A stretch of 42,021 nt of DNA from Akkermansiaceae bacterium. GTDB lineage: Bacteria; Verrucomicrobiota; Verrucomicrobiia; Verrucomicrobiales; Akkermansiaceae. The notes under the pieces were generated by a model. It ran no database searches and was not told where the DNA came from. It saw only the letters and a list, made by a program, of their open reading frames with translations. Shown piece by piece: positions 15,194-22,895 of the stretch. The first letter of the stretch is position 1. Each line of letters begins with the position of its first letter. Both the position numbers and the translations under genes were made by a program. The stretch lies in contig JALRFY010000192.1 in NCBI GenBank assembly GCA_023253625.1, forward strand, positions 1 to 42,021. Direction: 5' to 3'.

Positions 15194-15197
15194 GACC

Positions 15198-15872
15198 GTG
15201 ACCTTGGAGCGCCTGATCCTGTGGATGGATGCCGCCGCCCGCCCGGGCCCGGAGGCGATGGCGGTGGACGAATGGCTGTGCGAAACCGCGCGCCAGCCGG
15301 TGCTCCGCGTTTACCATTGGAGCGGGGACTGGGGCAGCATCGGGTGCTTCGGGCGGCTGGCTGATGCGCGCGCCGCCTTGCCGGGGCTCGACTGGGTGCG
15401 GCGCTGGACCGGTGGCGGCAGCGTGGACCACCGCCGCGATTGGACCTACACGCTGGTGGTGCCCGCAGGCGTCCCGCTGGCCTCGATGCGCGGGGCGGAA
15501 AGTTACCGCGTGATCCACCAAGCGCTGGCCACGGCGCTGGCGGCAGAGGGGCACCCGACGCATCCCGCCGGGCTCACACCCACTGCGGCCGGCGGGCTGT
15601 GTTTTGTGAAACCGGTGGAGCATGACCTGCTTGCTGGCGATGGCCGCAAGCTCGCGGGTGCCGGCCAACGCCGCAACCGCGCGGGACTGCTGCATCAGGG
15701 ATCGGTGGCACTGCCGCTCGCGGTTTGGGACGATTCCGCCGCGCGTGCCCGCCGGCTGGCCGCAGCGATGGACGGGTGCTTCGTGGAAAACGAATTTCAG
15801 CCACCGGCGGAGGACCTCCGGGGGAGGATCGCGCGGCGCTACGGGAACCGGGAATGGACCGCACGGCGCTGA
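15198..15872 (+). CDS. Lipoate-protein ligase A-like (BPL/LPL catalytic domain) protein
   Basis: This 224-residue protein contains the hallmark RRWTGGGSVDH (68-78) of lipoate/biotin protein ligases and octanoyltransferases. A conserved lysine lies in GDGRKLAGAGQRRNRAG (Lys151), with the usual HQGSVAL strand after it. The family activates or transfers lipoate or octanoate to carrier-protein lysines. The GTG start at 15198 is 4 bases after the khpA stop. It lacks the C-terminal accessory domain of full LplA, so it may be a transferase or LipM-like octanoyltransferase rather than a complete ligase. The gene end lies 4 bases from the convergent purC stop. Confidence 0.82.
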   Translation: MTLERLILWMDAAARPGPEAMAVDEWLCETARQPVLRVYHWSGDWGSIGCFGRLADARAALPGLDWVRRWTGGGSVDHRRDWTYTLVVPAGVPLASMRGAESYRVIHQALATALAAEGHPTHPAGLTPTAAGGLCFVKPVEHDLLAGDGRKLAGAGQRRNRAGLLHQGSVALPLAVWDDSAARARRLAAAMDGCFVENEFQPPAEDLRGRIARRYGNREWTARR

Positions 15873-15876
15873 TTGC

Positions 15877-16590
15877 TCAGGCGAGCTGCTGTTTCACGCG
15901 TTTGAGCACTTCGCCGTAGGCCTCCATCACGTTTCCGAGGTCGCGGCGGAAGCGGTCCTTGTCCATTTTCTCACCGGTCTTGAGGTCCCACAGCCGGCAG
16001 CCGTCGGGGCTGATTTCATCCGCGAGCACGATCTGCGAGGGATCCTTGGCGAGGCGGCCGAATTCGAGCTTGAAGTCCACCAGCTTGAGTCCGCACCTGG
16101 CGAAGAACGCGCCGAGCAGGCCGTTCACCTTGAGCGCGGATTCGCGCAGATGCGCGAGTTCCGCCGGCGTGGCGAGCCCCATTTCGCGGATGTAATCCTC
16201 GTTGATGAGCGGGTCGCCGTGTTCGTCGCTCTTGTAGGAAAACTCGACCACCGGTTGCGTGAACGGCGTGCCTTCGGGGATACCGGTGCGGCGGGTGAAA
16301 TTGCCGGCCGCGAGATTGCGAACGATCACCTCCACCATCAGGATCTCGACTTTTTTCACCTCGACGTTCGTTTCGTCGATCTGCCGCACGAAATGGGTGG
16401 GCACGCCTTCCTTATCCAACAGTCCGTAAATCAATGTGCTGATGGCACAATTCAGACGGCCCTTGCTCTCGAAGACCGCCTTCTTCTTGCCGTCAAAGGC
16501 GGTGGCGTCGTCCTTGAACTCCATCCGCAGCGTGTCCGGATTCCCGGTGGTCCACATGCGCTTGGCCTTGCCCTCGTAGAGTGGTGTCAT
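15877..16590 (-). CDS. purC: Phosphoribosylaminoimidazole-succinocarboxamide synthase (SAICAR synthetase)
   Basis: This 237-residue protein is full length for PurC, which joins CAIR and aspartate with ATP in purine synthesis. It begins LYEGKAKRMW, the conserved lysine-containing ATP-binding start. It also has FKDDATAFDGKKK, ETNVEVKKVEILMVEVIVRN, the characteristic GxP-containing segment (TGIPEGTPF), LVDFKLEFG and ADEISPDGCRLWD. The ATG at 16588-16590 gives a normal N-terminus. The gene is monocistronic and convergent with the lipoate-ligase-like gene. Nothing is unusual about it. Confidence 0.97.
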   Translation of the reverse strand: MTPLYEGKAKRMWTTGNPDTLRMEFKDDATAFDGKKKAVFESKGRLNCAISTLIYGLLDKEGVPTHFVRQIDETNVEVKKVEILMVEVIVRNLAAGNFTRRTGIPEGTPFTQPVVEFSYKSDEHGDPLINEDYIREMGLATPAELAHLRESALKVNGLLGAFFARCGLKLVDFKLEFGRLAKDPSQIVLADEISPDGCRLWDLKTGEKMDKDRFRRDLGNVMEAYGEVLKRVKQQLA

Positions 16591-16630
16591 GCGTCTTGCG
16601 TAGGAGGCACCGCGCGTGCGGTCAAGAGTG

Positions 16631-16690
16631 CGTCACCGGGACCCGCAGGGAATCGACTCCCCTACCCTATCCTTTCAGCTAAATTGGAAT
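16631..16690. other. Dyad-containing intergenic segment, tRNA-like on the minus strand
   Basis: Around 16647-16662 AGGGA and TCCCCT flank ATCGAC, and the minus strand reads GGGGAGTCGATTCCCTGC, resembling a tRNA T-arm. No matching acceptor, D-arm or anticodon arm could be built around it. It may be a decayed tRNA fragment, a protein-binding dyad or an interspersed repeat. Confidence 0.2.
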
Positions 16691-16692
16691 TC

Positions 16693-17229
16693 ATGACTTG
16701 CATGAGCACGTCTCCAATCAACACTGCGGAGTCTCAACCGGATCTGCGGTCAGGCAGCGCCATGCCAGTTTACAGGAAGCGATCAACCACCAAAGCGCCG
16801 CGTGCCCGCGCGGTGCCGTATGCGCGGCCCATCAAAGTGGCGGTTTTTTTCTTCGTGCTGCATTTCCTGGGGCTTGTCGCCACGCTCACCGCGATGGTCA
16901 ACGCGTTGATCCGGCCAGACGCCCTGGCCCTGCGGATGGTGATTGCCGGCCTGGCATTCAGCGCCATCACGTGGCTCATGGCCTACACCAAGCGGCGCTC
17001 CGCCCAGTGCCCGCTGTGCAAGGGCACCCCATTGATCAACTCCGGTGCCCGGCCCCACATCCGCGCCAAACGCATCGTGCCATTCAACCACGGTGTGAGC
17101 ACCATCCTGAGCATCCTCGCCATGCAGCGCTTCCGCTGCATGTATTGCGGCTCGGACTTCGATCTCCTCAAACCGAGATCCTCGGCCTTGGAAGACCGCA
17201 ACCGCCCGGCTGACTGGGAAGATTACTGA
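16693..17229 (+). CDS. Inner-membrane protein with a zinc-ribbon-like CxxC pair
   Basis: From the ATG at 16693 (MTCMSTSPINTAE) the protein has 178 residues; the ATG at 16702 is an alternative. The longer open frame starting at 15622 is antisense to purC and is rejected. A basic N-terminal region is followed by two transmembrane helices (about 51-71 and 77-95). A cytosolic or periplasmic domain follows, with CPLCKG near residue 106 and CMYCGSDFDLL about 45 residues later. Two CxxC knuckles at this spacing suggest a split zinc ribbon. No named family was recognised; it is probably a lineage-specific membrane protein. Confidence 0.75.
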   Translation: MTCMSTSPINTAESQPDLRSGSAMPVYRKRSTTKAPRARAVPYARPIKVAVFFFVLHFLGLVATLTAMVNALIRPDALALRMVIAGLAFSAITWLMAYTKRRSAQCPLCKGTPLINSGARPHIRAKRIVPFNHGVSTILSILAMQRFRCMYCGSDFDLLKPRSSALEDRNRPADWEDY

Positions 17230-17261
17230 ATCGGGAAGGGAAAACGAACCGCGGATGGACG

Positions 17262-18104
17262 CTACAGCGATCGATGGGCGACGGCCTCGATCATTCGCAG
17301 CGCCTCACGGACGGCGCGCACATCGTGGACGCGGTGGAGCATCACGCCTTTTTCGCGGGCCAGCGCGGTGATGGCCACGGTTGGCCAATGGCGCAGGGCG
17401 AGGTCGCCCTTTTCCAGCAAACTGGCAATGAATGATTTGCGTGAAGCGCCCAAGAGCAGCGGCCGGCCCCGCGGCGCGAGGCAATCGAGGGCACGAAGCA
17501 GCGCGAGATTGTGATCGAGCTTCTTGCCGAAGCCGATGCCGGGGTCGAAGCACAGGGCATCCGGGTCGATCCCGGCTGCGATGAGGGTTTCCATGCGTTC
17601 ATGGAAAAACGCCCGCACGTCGGCGACGACATCGCCGTAATGCGGGGCGAGCTGCATGGTGCGCGGCTCACCGAGCATGTGCATGACAACCACGCCACAG
17701 CCAGCGGTGGCGCACAGCCCTGCCATGTGCGGATCGGCGCGCAGGCCGCTCACGTCGTTGACGATGTCCGCGCCGGCACCGAGCGCGGCGAGCGCCACGC
17801 CCGCTTTCATGGTATCGATGGAAATCAGGCCGTTCCACTCGTCGCGCAGCGCGCGGATCACGGGGAAAACGCGCGCGGTTTCCTCCTCCGCAGTGACCGG
17901 TTGCGCCCCGGGCCGGGTCGATTCACCGCCGATGTCGATGATGTCCGCGCCCTCGGCGATCATGCAGCGCGCGTGTTCGAGCGCGGATTCCAATCGGCTG
18001 TGCCGGCCGCCGTCGGAAAACGAATCCGGTGTCACGTTGAGAATGCCCATGACCCTCGCGTGCCGGGAGAGGTCGAGCGTGGCGCGGGGAGTTTTCCAGA
18101 TCAT
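17262..18104 (-). CDS. folP: Dihydropteroate synthase
   Basis: Starting at the ATG 18102-18104 (MIWKTPRATLDLS) gives 280 residues, normal for FolP. The open frame runs 94 codons further, but that part is antisense to the next gene. The enzyme condenses 6-hydroxymethyl-dihydropterin pyrophosphate with p-aminobenzoate in folate synthesis. All loops are visible: MGILNVTPDSFSDGG, DIIDIGGESTRPGA, IVNDVSGL, CFDPGIGFGKKL, LLLGASRKSFI and the final HRVHDV. These are the pterin-, Mg- and sulfonamide-binding elements. The gene stands alone, divergent from the secreted protein at 18157. Confidence 0.97.
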   Translation of the reverse strand: MIWKTPRATLDLSRHARVMGILNVTPDSFSDGGRHSRLESALEHARCMIAEGADIIDIGGESTRPGAQPVTAEEETARVFPVIRALRDEWNGLISIDTMKAGVALAALGAGADIVNDVSGLRADPHMAGLCATAGCGVVVMHMLGEPRTMQLAPHYGDVVADVRAFFHERMETLIAAGIDPDALCFDPGIGFGKKLDHNLALLRALDCLAPRGRPLLLGASRKSFIASLLEKGDLALRHWPTVAITALAREKGVMLHRVHDVRAVREALRMIEAVAHRSL

Positions 18105-18156
18105 CGCGGGAACTGACGGCTTGCGGGCACCGCCCGGGCGGCCTAATTTGCCCATC

Positions 18157-18750
18157 ATGCAACGTCTGGCAACTTGGAAATCCGCCACTCTCGCCATGTT
18201 TGTGGCCTGCGCCACCGCGCACGCTGCCGCCCGGCAAAATGAAAACGGCTTCGACGAAGTGGACGGCCCGAACGTGCGCGTCATGCGCCATGACGACGGA
18301 TCGCGGACCCACTTCACACGCACCCCGGACAACCGCACGCTCACCAAGCGGAAGTTTTCCGCCAACGGCGTGCTGACCATGCTCACCGTCTATCGCATGG
18401 ACGCCAACGGCAACCCGATCGGCTGCCGCATCTCGGATGGCCTGGGCACCCTGCTCTTCAAGGTGAGCTACGGCTACCGCAAATCCGACGGCCAGCTTGT
18501 CGAGGAGCGCATGTTCGACGCCCGCACCGTCCGCCGCGATCCGCACACCGGCAAGGAAATGCCGATCCAGCGGATCTGTTATGTCTATGACGCGCAGGGC
18601 AACCGCAGCGCGCCCATCGTTTTCAACCTGCTGCCCGGCAAGAAATTCGAGGAAATCTTCGGTGACAAGGCCTCCGCCCTCGACCGCAACCCGTTCCTGG
18701 AAAAAGATGGTCCGGTGAATCCGAACGCGCGCCCGTTGGGCGGCCGTTGA
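18157..18750 (+). CDS. Secreted protein with YD-like segments, unknown function
   Basis: From the ATG at 18157 (MQRLATWKSATLAMFVACAT) the protein has 197 residues with a signal peptide ending near AHAAA. The mature part has repeated beta-hairpin-like stretches: VYRMDANGNPIGCRI, VSYGYRKSDGQLVEERMFDA and CYVYDAQGNRSAPIV. These resemble the YxYDxxGN pattern of YD/RHS repeats, but in only about three copies. The C-terminus is proline-rich. It is the first gene of a plus-strand group and lies 18 bases before the metallopeptidase-like gene. It is probably a periplasmic or surface protein; I do not recognise a named family. Confidence 0.7.
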   Translation: MQRLATWKSATLAMFVACATAHAAARQNENGFDEVDGPNVRVMRHDDGSRTHFTRTPDNRTLTKRKFSANGVLTMLTVYRMDANGNPIGCRISDGLGTLLFKVSYGYRKSDGQLVEERMFDARTVRRDPHTGKEMPIQRICYVYDAQGNRSAPIVFNLLPGKKFEEIFGDKASALDRNPFLEKDGPVNPNARPLGGR

Positions 18751-18768
18751 AATCCGGGAAAAAACCAA

Positions 18769-20067
18769 GTGCTCCAGCCTAAAACATTGCTGCCATTGCT
18801 CGCAGGCGGTGCCGTCGGTCTCGGCGGCGTCATGCAGGGGCTGCACTGGCGCTCGCTGGCGCGGTCCTCCGGCATCGCCGATCTCGAAACCCAGCTCCGG
18901 CTCGCCACCGAGGAAAACGAATTGCTCAAACGCGAGAACGCCTCGCTGCGATCACTCGCCCAAGGCGGCGGCGAGGTGGCCGTCCCACGCGAGGCGATCG
19001 ACCGCGCCGAGAAGGAAATGGGCCTGCATTTCCTCTCCAGCCCGGTCGTCCACCAGATCGCCACCGAGGAGCTGCGCGACCGCATTGCCGCCGCCATCGA
19101 GAGCCGCTTCGGCCCGGCTGGCATCGACGACCGACAGGACGCCTACCGGCTCATCGGCTGGCTCGATAGCGGCGATAACCTGCTCGCGCAACTCACGCTC
19201 GTCCGCGCCGTCGGGGCCGTCGGCTGGTTCGACGACGTCACCGGCGAGGCCTGGGTGACCGAGCGCTTCAATCCGGGCGACATCCCCGACCAGGCCGCGC
19301 TGCTGCGGCTGCTGTGTCGCATCCTGCTGCACCAGCACTTCCCGCCGCCCCCCGGCTATCCGGGCGACGATGCGGCGCGCGCGCGCGAGGCGCTCCACCA
19401 AGGCGCGGCGTCCGGTGCCGAGGCGCGTTTCTACGCCGCGAGCGCCCGCGCGCTGGGATTCATGCCGATGCGTGAAAATGCGGACGTGGAACAGATTTTC
19501 AACAGCCTCCCGCCTTTCATCCAAGGGCTCACCACCTTCCCCGTGATCGAGGGCAAGGGCCTTGCAGACACCTTGCACGTGCAGGGCAACGAGGCGTTCC
19601 ACGCCGCCTTCCGCAATCCGCCGCAAACCACCCGCGCGATCTTCCTGCCTGCGGAAACGGCCATGCCGGAACCAATCGACAAGCCCGCCCCACCCGGGGA
19701 GCCGTTTCTCACGGAAAGCGCCGGCCAGCTCGGCCTGCGCCTCTGGCTCGAAGCACTCGGCGACGTCGGCGAGGCATCCGAAATCGCCTCGTCCTGGAAA
19801 AACGACCGCTATCTCCTGCTGCCCGATGGCGAGGAATCCACCGCCATCGTCTGGGACATCGAGCTCGACACCGCGGAAGCCGCCGACCGCCTGCTCGCCG
19901 CCGCCAACACCCGCCTCACCGCCATGGCCGGCCTCGATGAACCCGCGCCTGCGGGCAAAATTGCAACCACCCCCGCAAAGCGCCACCTCGCCCTGCGCCG
20001 CCTGTCCCCCACCCGGCTGCGCTTCATCCACAGCGCCACCCGCGGGCTGGCCGAAAATTGCCTCTAA
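18769..20067 (+). CDS. Metallopeptidase-like protein lacking the HExxH zinc site
   Basis: This 432-residue protein starts at a GTG, with an N-terminal hydrophobic segment (about 7-23) and a coiled coil (about 36-65, ETQLRLATEENELLKRENAS). The body follows the layout I know from a family of putative exported zinc peptidases. In those, ALxHExxHALQDQHF leads to an EGxA helix, then PPFLxxxxxFPYxxG, FRNPPQST and finally GLRLWL, DRYLL and VWDI. Here the corresponding strings are LLRLLCRILLHQHFP, ALHQGAASGAEARFYAA, LPPFIQGLTTFPVIEGKG, FRNPPQTTRAIF, LGLRLWLEALGD and AIVWDIELD. At the metal site HExxH has become RLLCR. The fold may be kept without catalysis. This comparison is from memory of the pattern and was not computed. 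Confidence 0.6.
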   Translation: MLQPKTLLPLLAGGAVGLGGVMQGLHWRSLARSSGIADLETQLRLATEENELLKRENASLRSLAQGGGEVAVPREAIDRAEKEMGLHFLSSPVVHQIATEELRDRIAAAIESRFGPAGIDDRQDAYRLIGWLDSGDNLLAQLTLVRAVGAVGWFDDVTGEAWVTERFNPGDIPDQAALLRLLCRILLHQHFPPPPGYPGDDAARAREALHQGAASGAEARFYAASARALGFMPMRENADVEQIFNSLPPFIQGLTTFPVIEGKGLADTLHVQGNEAFHAAFRNPPQTTRAIFLPAETAMPEPIDKPAPPGEPFLTESAGQLGLRLWLEALGDVGEASEIASSWKNDRYLLLPDGEESTAIVWDIELDTAEAADRLLAAANTRLTAMAGLDEPAPAGKIATTPAKRHLALRRLSPTRLRFIHSATRGLAENCL

Positions 20068-20076
20068 CCGAATGTC

Positions 20077-20352
20077 ATGATTTCCAGGCGTGTCATCTTC
20101 GAAGGCCGCGTGCAGGGCGTCGGCTTCCGCTACACCGTCAAGGACCTCGCCCGCGGCTTTGATGTCACCGGCTGGGTGAAGAACCTGCCCGACGGCACCG
20201 TGGAACTCCAGGTCGCGGGTGAAGCCGCCGAGGTCGCCGGTTTCATCCGCGAGATCACCGAGGAATCCCCGGTGAGCCATCACATCAAGAACCACCACGT
20301 CGAAACCATCCCGCCGCTGGAGGAAGCCAGCGGCTTCCGGATCGAGCGGTAA
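20077..20352 (+). CDS. acyP: Acylphosphatase
   Basis: This 91-residue protein has the normal length. It hydrolyses carboxyl-phosphate bonds such as acetyl phosphate. The catalytic arginine sits in the phosphate loop FEGRVQGVGFRYTV, and the catalytic asparagine in GWVKNLPDGTVELQVAG. The ATG at 20077 lies 9 bases after the previous stop, so it is probably co-transcribed with the two secreted proteins upstream. No unusual features. Confidence 0.95.
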   Translation: MISRRVIFEGRVQGVGFRYTVKDLARGFDVTGWVKNLPDGTVELQVAGEAAEVAGFIREITEESPVSHHIKNHHVETIPPLEEASGFRIER

Positions 20353-20469
20353 ATTGAATTCATCCTGAAAAACCGGGTGCCTTGCCCCTGAACATTGACT
20401 TGCAATTGCCTCATGCCATCCCAACTCCATTGGCACCATCCGAATTTCAATAAAGCCACTTGCCCAGCG

Positions 20470-21912
20470 ATGAAAACGCTTCTCCTGCTTCCCATTCTGT
20501 TCCTGCTGCCCTTCACGGCCATGCATGCGGCCGCAAAGCCGAATGTGCTGTTCATCATCTCCGACGACCTGACGGCCACCGCCCCGTCATGTTACCATCC
20601 CGACGCAGCCAGAACCCCGGCCATTGACCGCCTGGCGGGACAGGGAACCCGCTACACCCGCGCCTACTGCCAGTTTCCCGTCTGCGGACCGTCGCGGGCG
20701 TCGCTGATGTCCGGTTATTATCCGCACGGCTCCGGCACCATGGGATACGTCAGTGGCCGGAAACAGATCGGCCCGGACCGGATGACCTGGAGCCAGCATT
20801 TCGCCCGGCACGGTTATCACACCGCGCGGGTCAGCAAGATCTTCCACATGGGTGTGCCCGGCGACATCGAGCGTGGCACGGATGGTGCCGATGATCCGGC
20901 GTCATGGCACGAGCGCCACAACAGCCAGGGGCCCGAGTGGAAGACGGCCGGAGACAGCGAACTGCTGGAGAACAACCCCGGCGGCACTGTGAAGGTCAAG
21001 GGCGGCAACACCTTGGAATACGTCAAAGCCGACGGCGACGACCTCATTCACTCCGACGGCAAGACGGCGGAAAAAACCTGCGAACTCCTGCGGAAATTCA
21101 AGTCTGAACCCGACCGGCCGTTCTTTCTGGCGGTGGGTTTTGTGCGGCCGCACGTACCTTTCGTTGCACCTCGCAAGTATTTCGAGCCCTATCCGTGGCA
21201 GAAAGTCACGCTGCCACGGAAACTTGCAGGTGACTGGGACGACATCCCGGTGGCCGGCATCAACTACAAGACCAGCGTCAATCTCAACCTGAATGAGGAG
21301 CAGGAGAAAAAGGCCGTCGCCGCCTATTACGCATCAGTCGAGTTCATGGATGCGCAGGTCGGCAAGCTGCTCAAAACACTGGAAGACGAAGGACTCGACA
21401 AGAACACGATCGTGATTTTCACCAGCGATCACGGTTTCCACCTGGGCGAGCACGACTTCTGGATGAAGGTCAGCCTGATGGAGGAATCCGTGCGCGTTCC
21501 GCTGATCATCCGCGCGCCTGGCGGCCAACCGGGTGTCTGCGGCTCATTCGTCGAATTGGTCGATCTCTATCCGACCGTGTCGGAACTCTGCGGATTGCCG
21601 GTGCCCGGGCAGATCCAGGGCAAAAGCCTTGCGAAGACCCTTGCGGATCCCACGCATGCGGTGCGCGACGCCGTCTTCAGCGTGAACGGTGGCTCGATGC
21701 TGCTGCGCGATGCACAATGGGCCTATATCCGGCACGGCCCCGATGGCACCCAGGGCCGGCAACTCTACGACATGCTCAAGGATCCGGGCCAATACACCAA
21801 CCTCGCCGGGAATCCGGAATTCGCCGACACCGTGCGGGACATGGACCAGCGGCTGAACCGCCGCCTGGCGGAAGTCCGTGACAGCGACATCATGCGCGAG
21901 GCGGGCCGCTGA
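20470..21912 (+). CDS. Secreted sulfatase, iduronate-2-sulfatase-like
   Basis: The ATG at 20470 gives a 480-residue protein with a signal peptide (MKTLLLLPILFLLPFTAMHA) that an upstream start would bury. Metal ligands are in FIISDDLT (Asp32, Asp33). The catalytic cysteine is Cys72 in VCGPSRASLMSG, the CxPSR motif that a formylglycine-generating enzyme converts. Later motifs include VRPHVPFVAPRKYF and TSDHGFHLGEHDFWMKVSLM, typical of iduronate-2-sulfatase-like enzymes. It would remove sulfate esters from sulfated polysaccharides in the periplasm or outside. No formylglycine-generating enzyme or other sulfatase is in the window, so its substrate is open. Marine and host-associated Verrucomicrobiota carry many such genes. 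Confidence 0.93.
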   Translation: MKTLLLLPILFLLPFTAMHAAAKPNVLFIISDDLTATAPSCYHPDAARTPAIDRLAGQGTRYTRAYCQFPVCGPSRASLMSGYYPHGSGTMGYVSGRKQIGPDRMTWSQHFARHGYHTARVSKIFHMGVPGDIERGTDGADDPASWHERHNSQGPEWKTAGDSELLENNPGGTVKVKGGNTLEYVKADGDDLIHSDGKTAEKTCELLRKFKSEPDRPFFLAVGFVRPHVPFVAPRKYFEPYPWQKVTLPRKLAGDWDDIPVAGINYKTSVNLNLNEEQEKKAVAAYYASVEFMDAQVGKLLKTLEDEGLDKNTIVIFTSDHGFHLGEHDFWMKVSLMEESVRVPLIIRAPGGQPGVCGSFVELVDLYPTVSELCGLPVPGQIQGKSLAKTLADPTHAVRDAVFSVNGGSMLLRDAQWAYIRHGPDGTQGRQLYDMLKDPGQYTNLAGNPEFADTVRDMDQRLNRRLAEVRDSDIMREAGR

Positions 21913-22011
21913 ACCATTGGACGCCCCGGAGCGGAACAACCGCCCGGCAATTTTTGCGATCCGGACGCTTTGACAACTGAGATTCCGGTGCATGATTCCC
22001 GCGCCAAGCAC

Positions 22012-22860
22012 ATGCTGTTTCTCGAACAACTCCGCGGCGAACTCCGCAAGCTCTTCGCCCGGCCGCGCACCTGGATGGGCTATGGCGCCTTTCTCATCAT
22101 GGAGGCACTGATCCTGTTCGTTTACAAACTCGAACGCAGCCAGAGCCACATGCGCGGGTTGATCGAACGCAACGGGCTCGAGTTCGGCACTTACTACAGC
22201 TCGCTCACGATCACCTTCACCATCATGCTCTTGAGCATGTTCCTGCTCGGCTCGATTTACTTCGCGCTGGTGGCGGGCGACATCGTGGCGAAGGAAAACG
22301 AGGATGGAAACCTGCGGCTGGTCTTCGCGCGGCCGGTGAGCCGGCTGCGCCTGCTGCTGGTGAAATACACCGCCGTCTCGCTCTATACCTTCAGCTTCGT
22401 CTTCTTCGTCGGCATCTCCGGCTACGCGATGGCCGTGGCAGCGGTCGGCTGGGAAGGGGGATTGTTCGTGATGGAGCCGAAAATGAAGGTCTTCGCCGCC
22501 TACCCGGACTGGTGGGAAGGAGCGGGCCGGCTGGCACTCTCGGCGGCGGGGATCGGGCTGAGCATGATCACGCTCTCCTCCATCGCCTTCATGTTCTCGT
22601 GTTTCCGCATCAAGCCGGCGGCGGCCACCATCATCACGCTCACCATCCTGTTCGTGGACATGATTTTGCAGGGGTTTCCGTTCTTCAAACCCTACGAAAG
22701 CTGGTTCGTCACCTGGCGCATGAGCGCGTGGGTTTTCCTGATGGAGCCGCACCTCTCCTGGCCGAAGCTGGTGGAATCCTACAGCTTCCTCCTCGGCCTC
22801 AACATCAGCCTCTTCACGCTCGGCTGGCTCTCGTTCCAAACCCGGGATTTCAAAACCTGA
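22012..22860 (+). CDS. ABC-2-type transporter permease without an adjacent ATPase
   Basis: From the ATG at 22012 (MLFLEQLRGELRKLF) the protein has 282 residues. In-frame TTG (21970) and GTG (21988) starts are alternatives. The beginning, with a short amphipathic stretch and a helix after RPRTWMGYGAF, and six hydrophobic segments match the ABC-2 membrane domain, as does VAGDIVAKENEDGNLRLVFARPVSR between helices. The family exports or moves lipids, polysaccharides or antibiotics, or acts in gliding or NosY-type systems. The neighbours are a sulfatase and phosphofructokinase, and no ATP-binding subunit is encoded within the window, so the partner must lie elsewhere. The substrate is unknown. Confidence 0.8.
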   Translation: MLFLEQLRGELRKLFARPRTWMGYGAFLIMEALILFVYKLERSQSHMRGLIERNGLEFGTYYSSLTITFTIMLLSMFLLGSIYFALVAGDIVAKENEDGNLRLVFARPVSRLRLLLVKYTAVSLYTFSFVFFVGISGYAMAVAAVGWEGGLFVMEPKMKVFAAYPDWWEGAGRLALSAAGIGLSMITLSSIAFMFSCFRIKPAAATIITLTILFVDMILQGFPFFKPYESWFVTWRMSAWVFLMEPHLSWPKLVESYSFLLGLNISLFTLGWLSFQTRDFKT

Positions 22861-22895
22861 CTGCTCGAGCCAGCAAGCCATAATCCATATCCGAT

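Noticed and set aside
15622-16692. N-terminal 357 codons of the long plus-strand frame ending at 17229
   Set aside because: This part overlaps the lipoate-ligase-like gene and is antisense to purC; only the section from 16693 has a membrane-protein pattern with CxxC pairs.
20401-20407. TGCAATT upstream of the sulfatase as a further operator copy
   Set aside because: It is a single 7-mer with no partner arm, and isolated copies also occur inside coding regions (for example near 11465 and 19959), so chance explains it.
20431-20445. TGGCAC near the sulfatase start as a sigma-54 element
   Set aside because: The required TTGC block five bases downstream is absent (the sequence reads GAATT).
18952-20526. 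524-residue open frame on the minus strand
   Set aside because: It is antisense to the metallopeptidase-like and acylphosphatase genes, has low-complexity Gly/Glu/Ala composition and no domain. It is a high-GC shadow frame.
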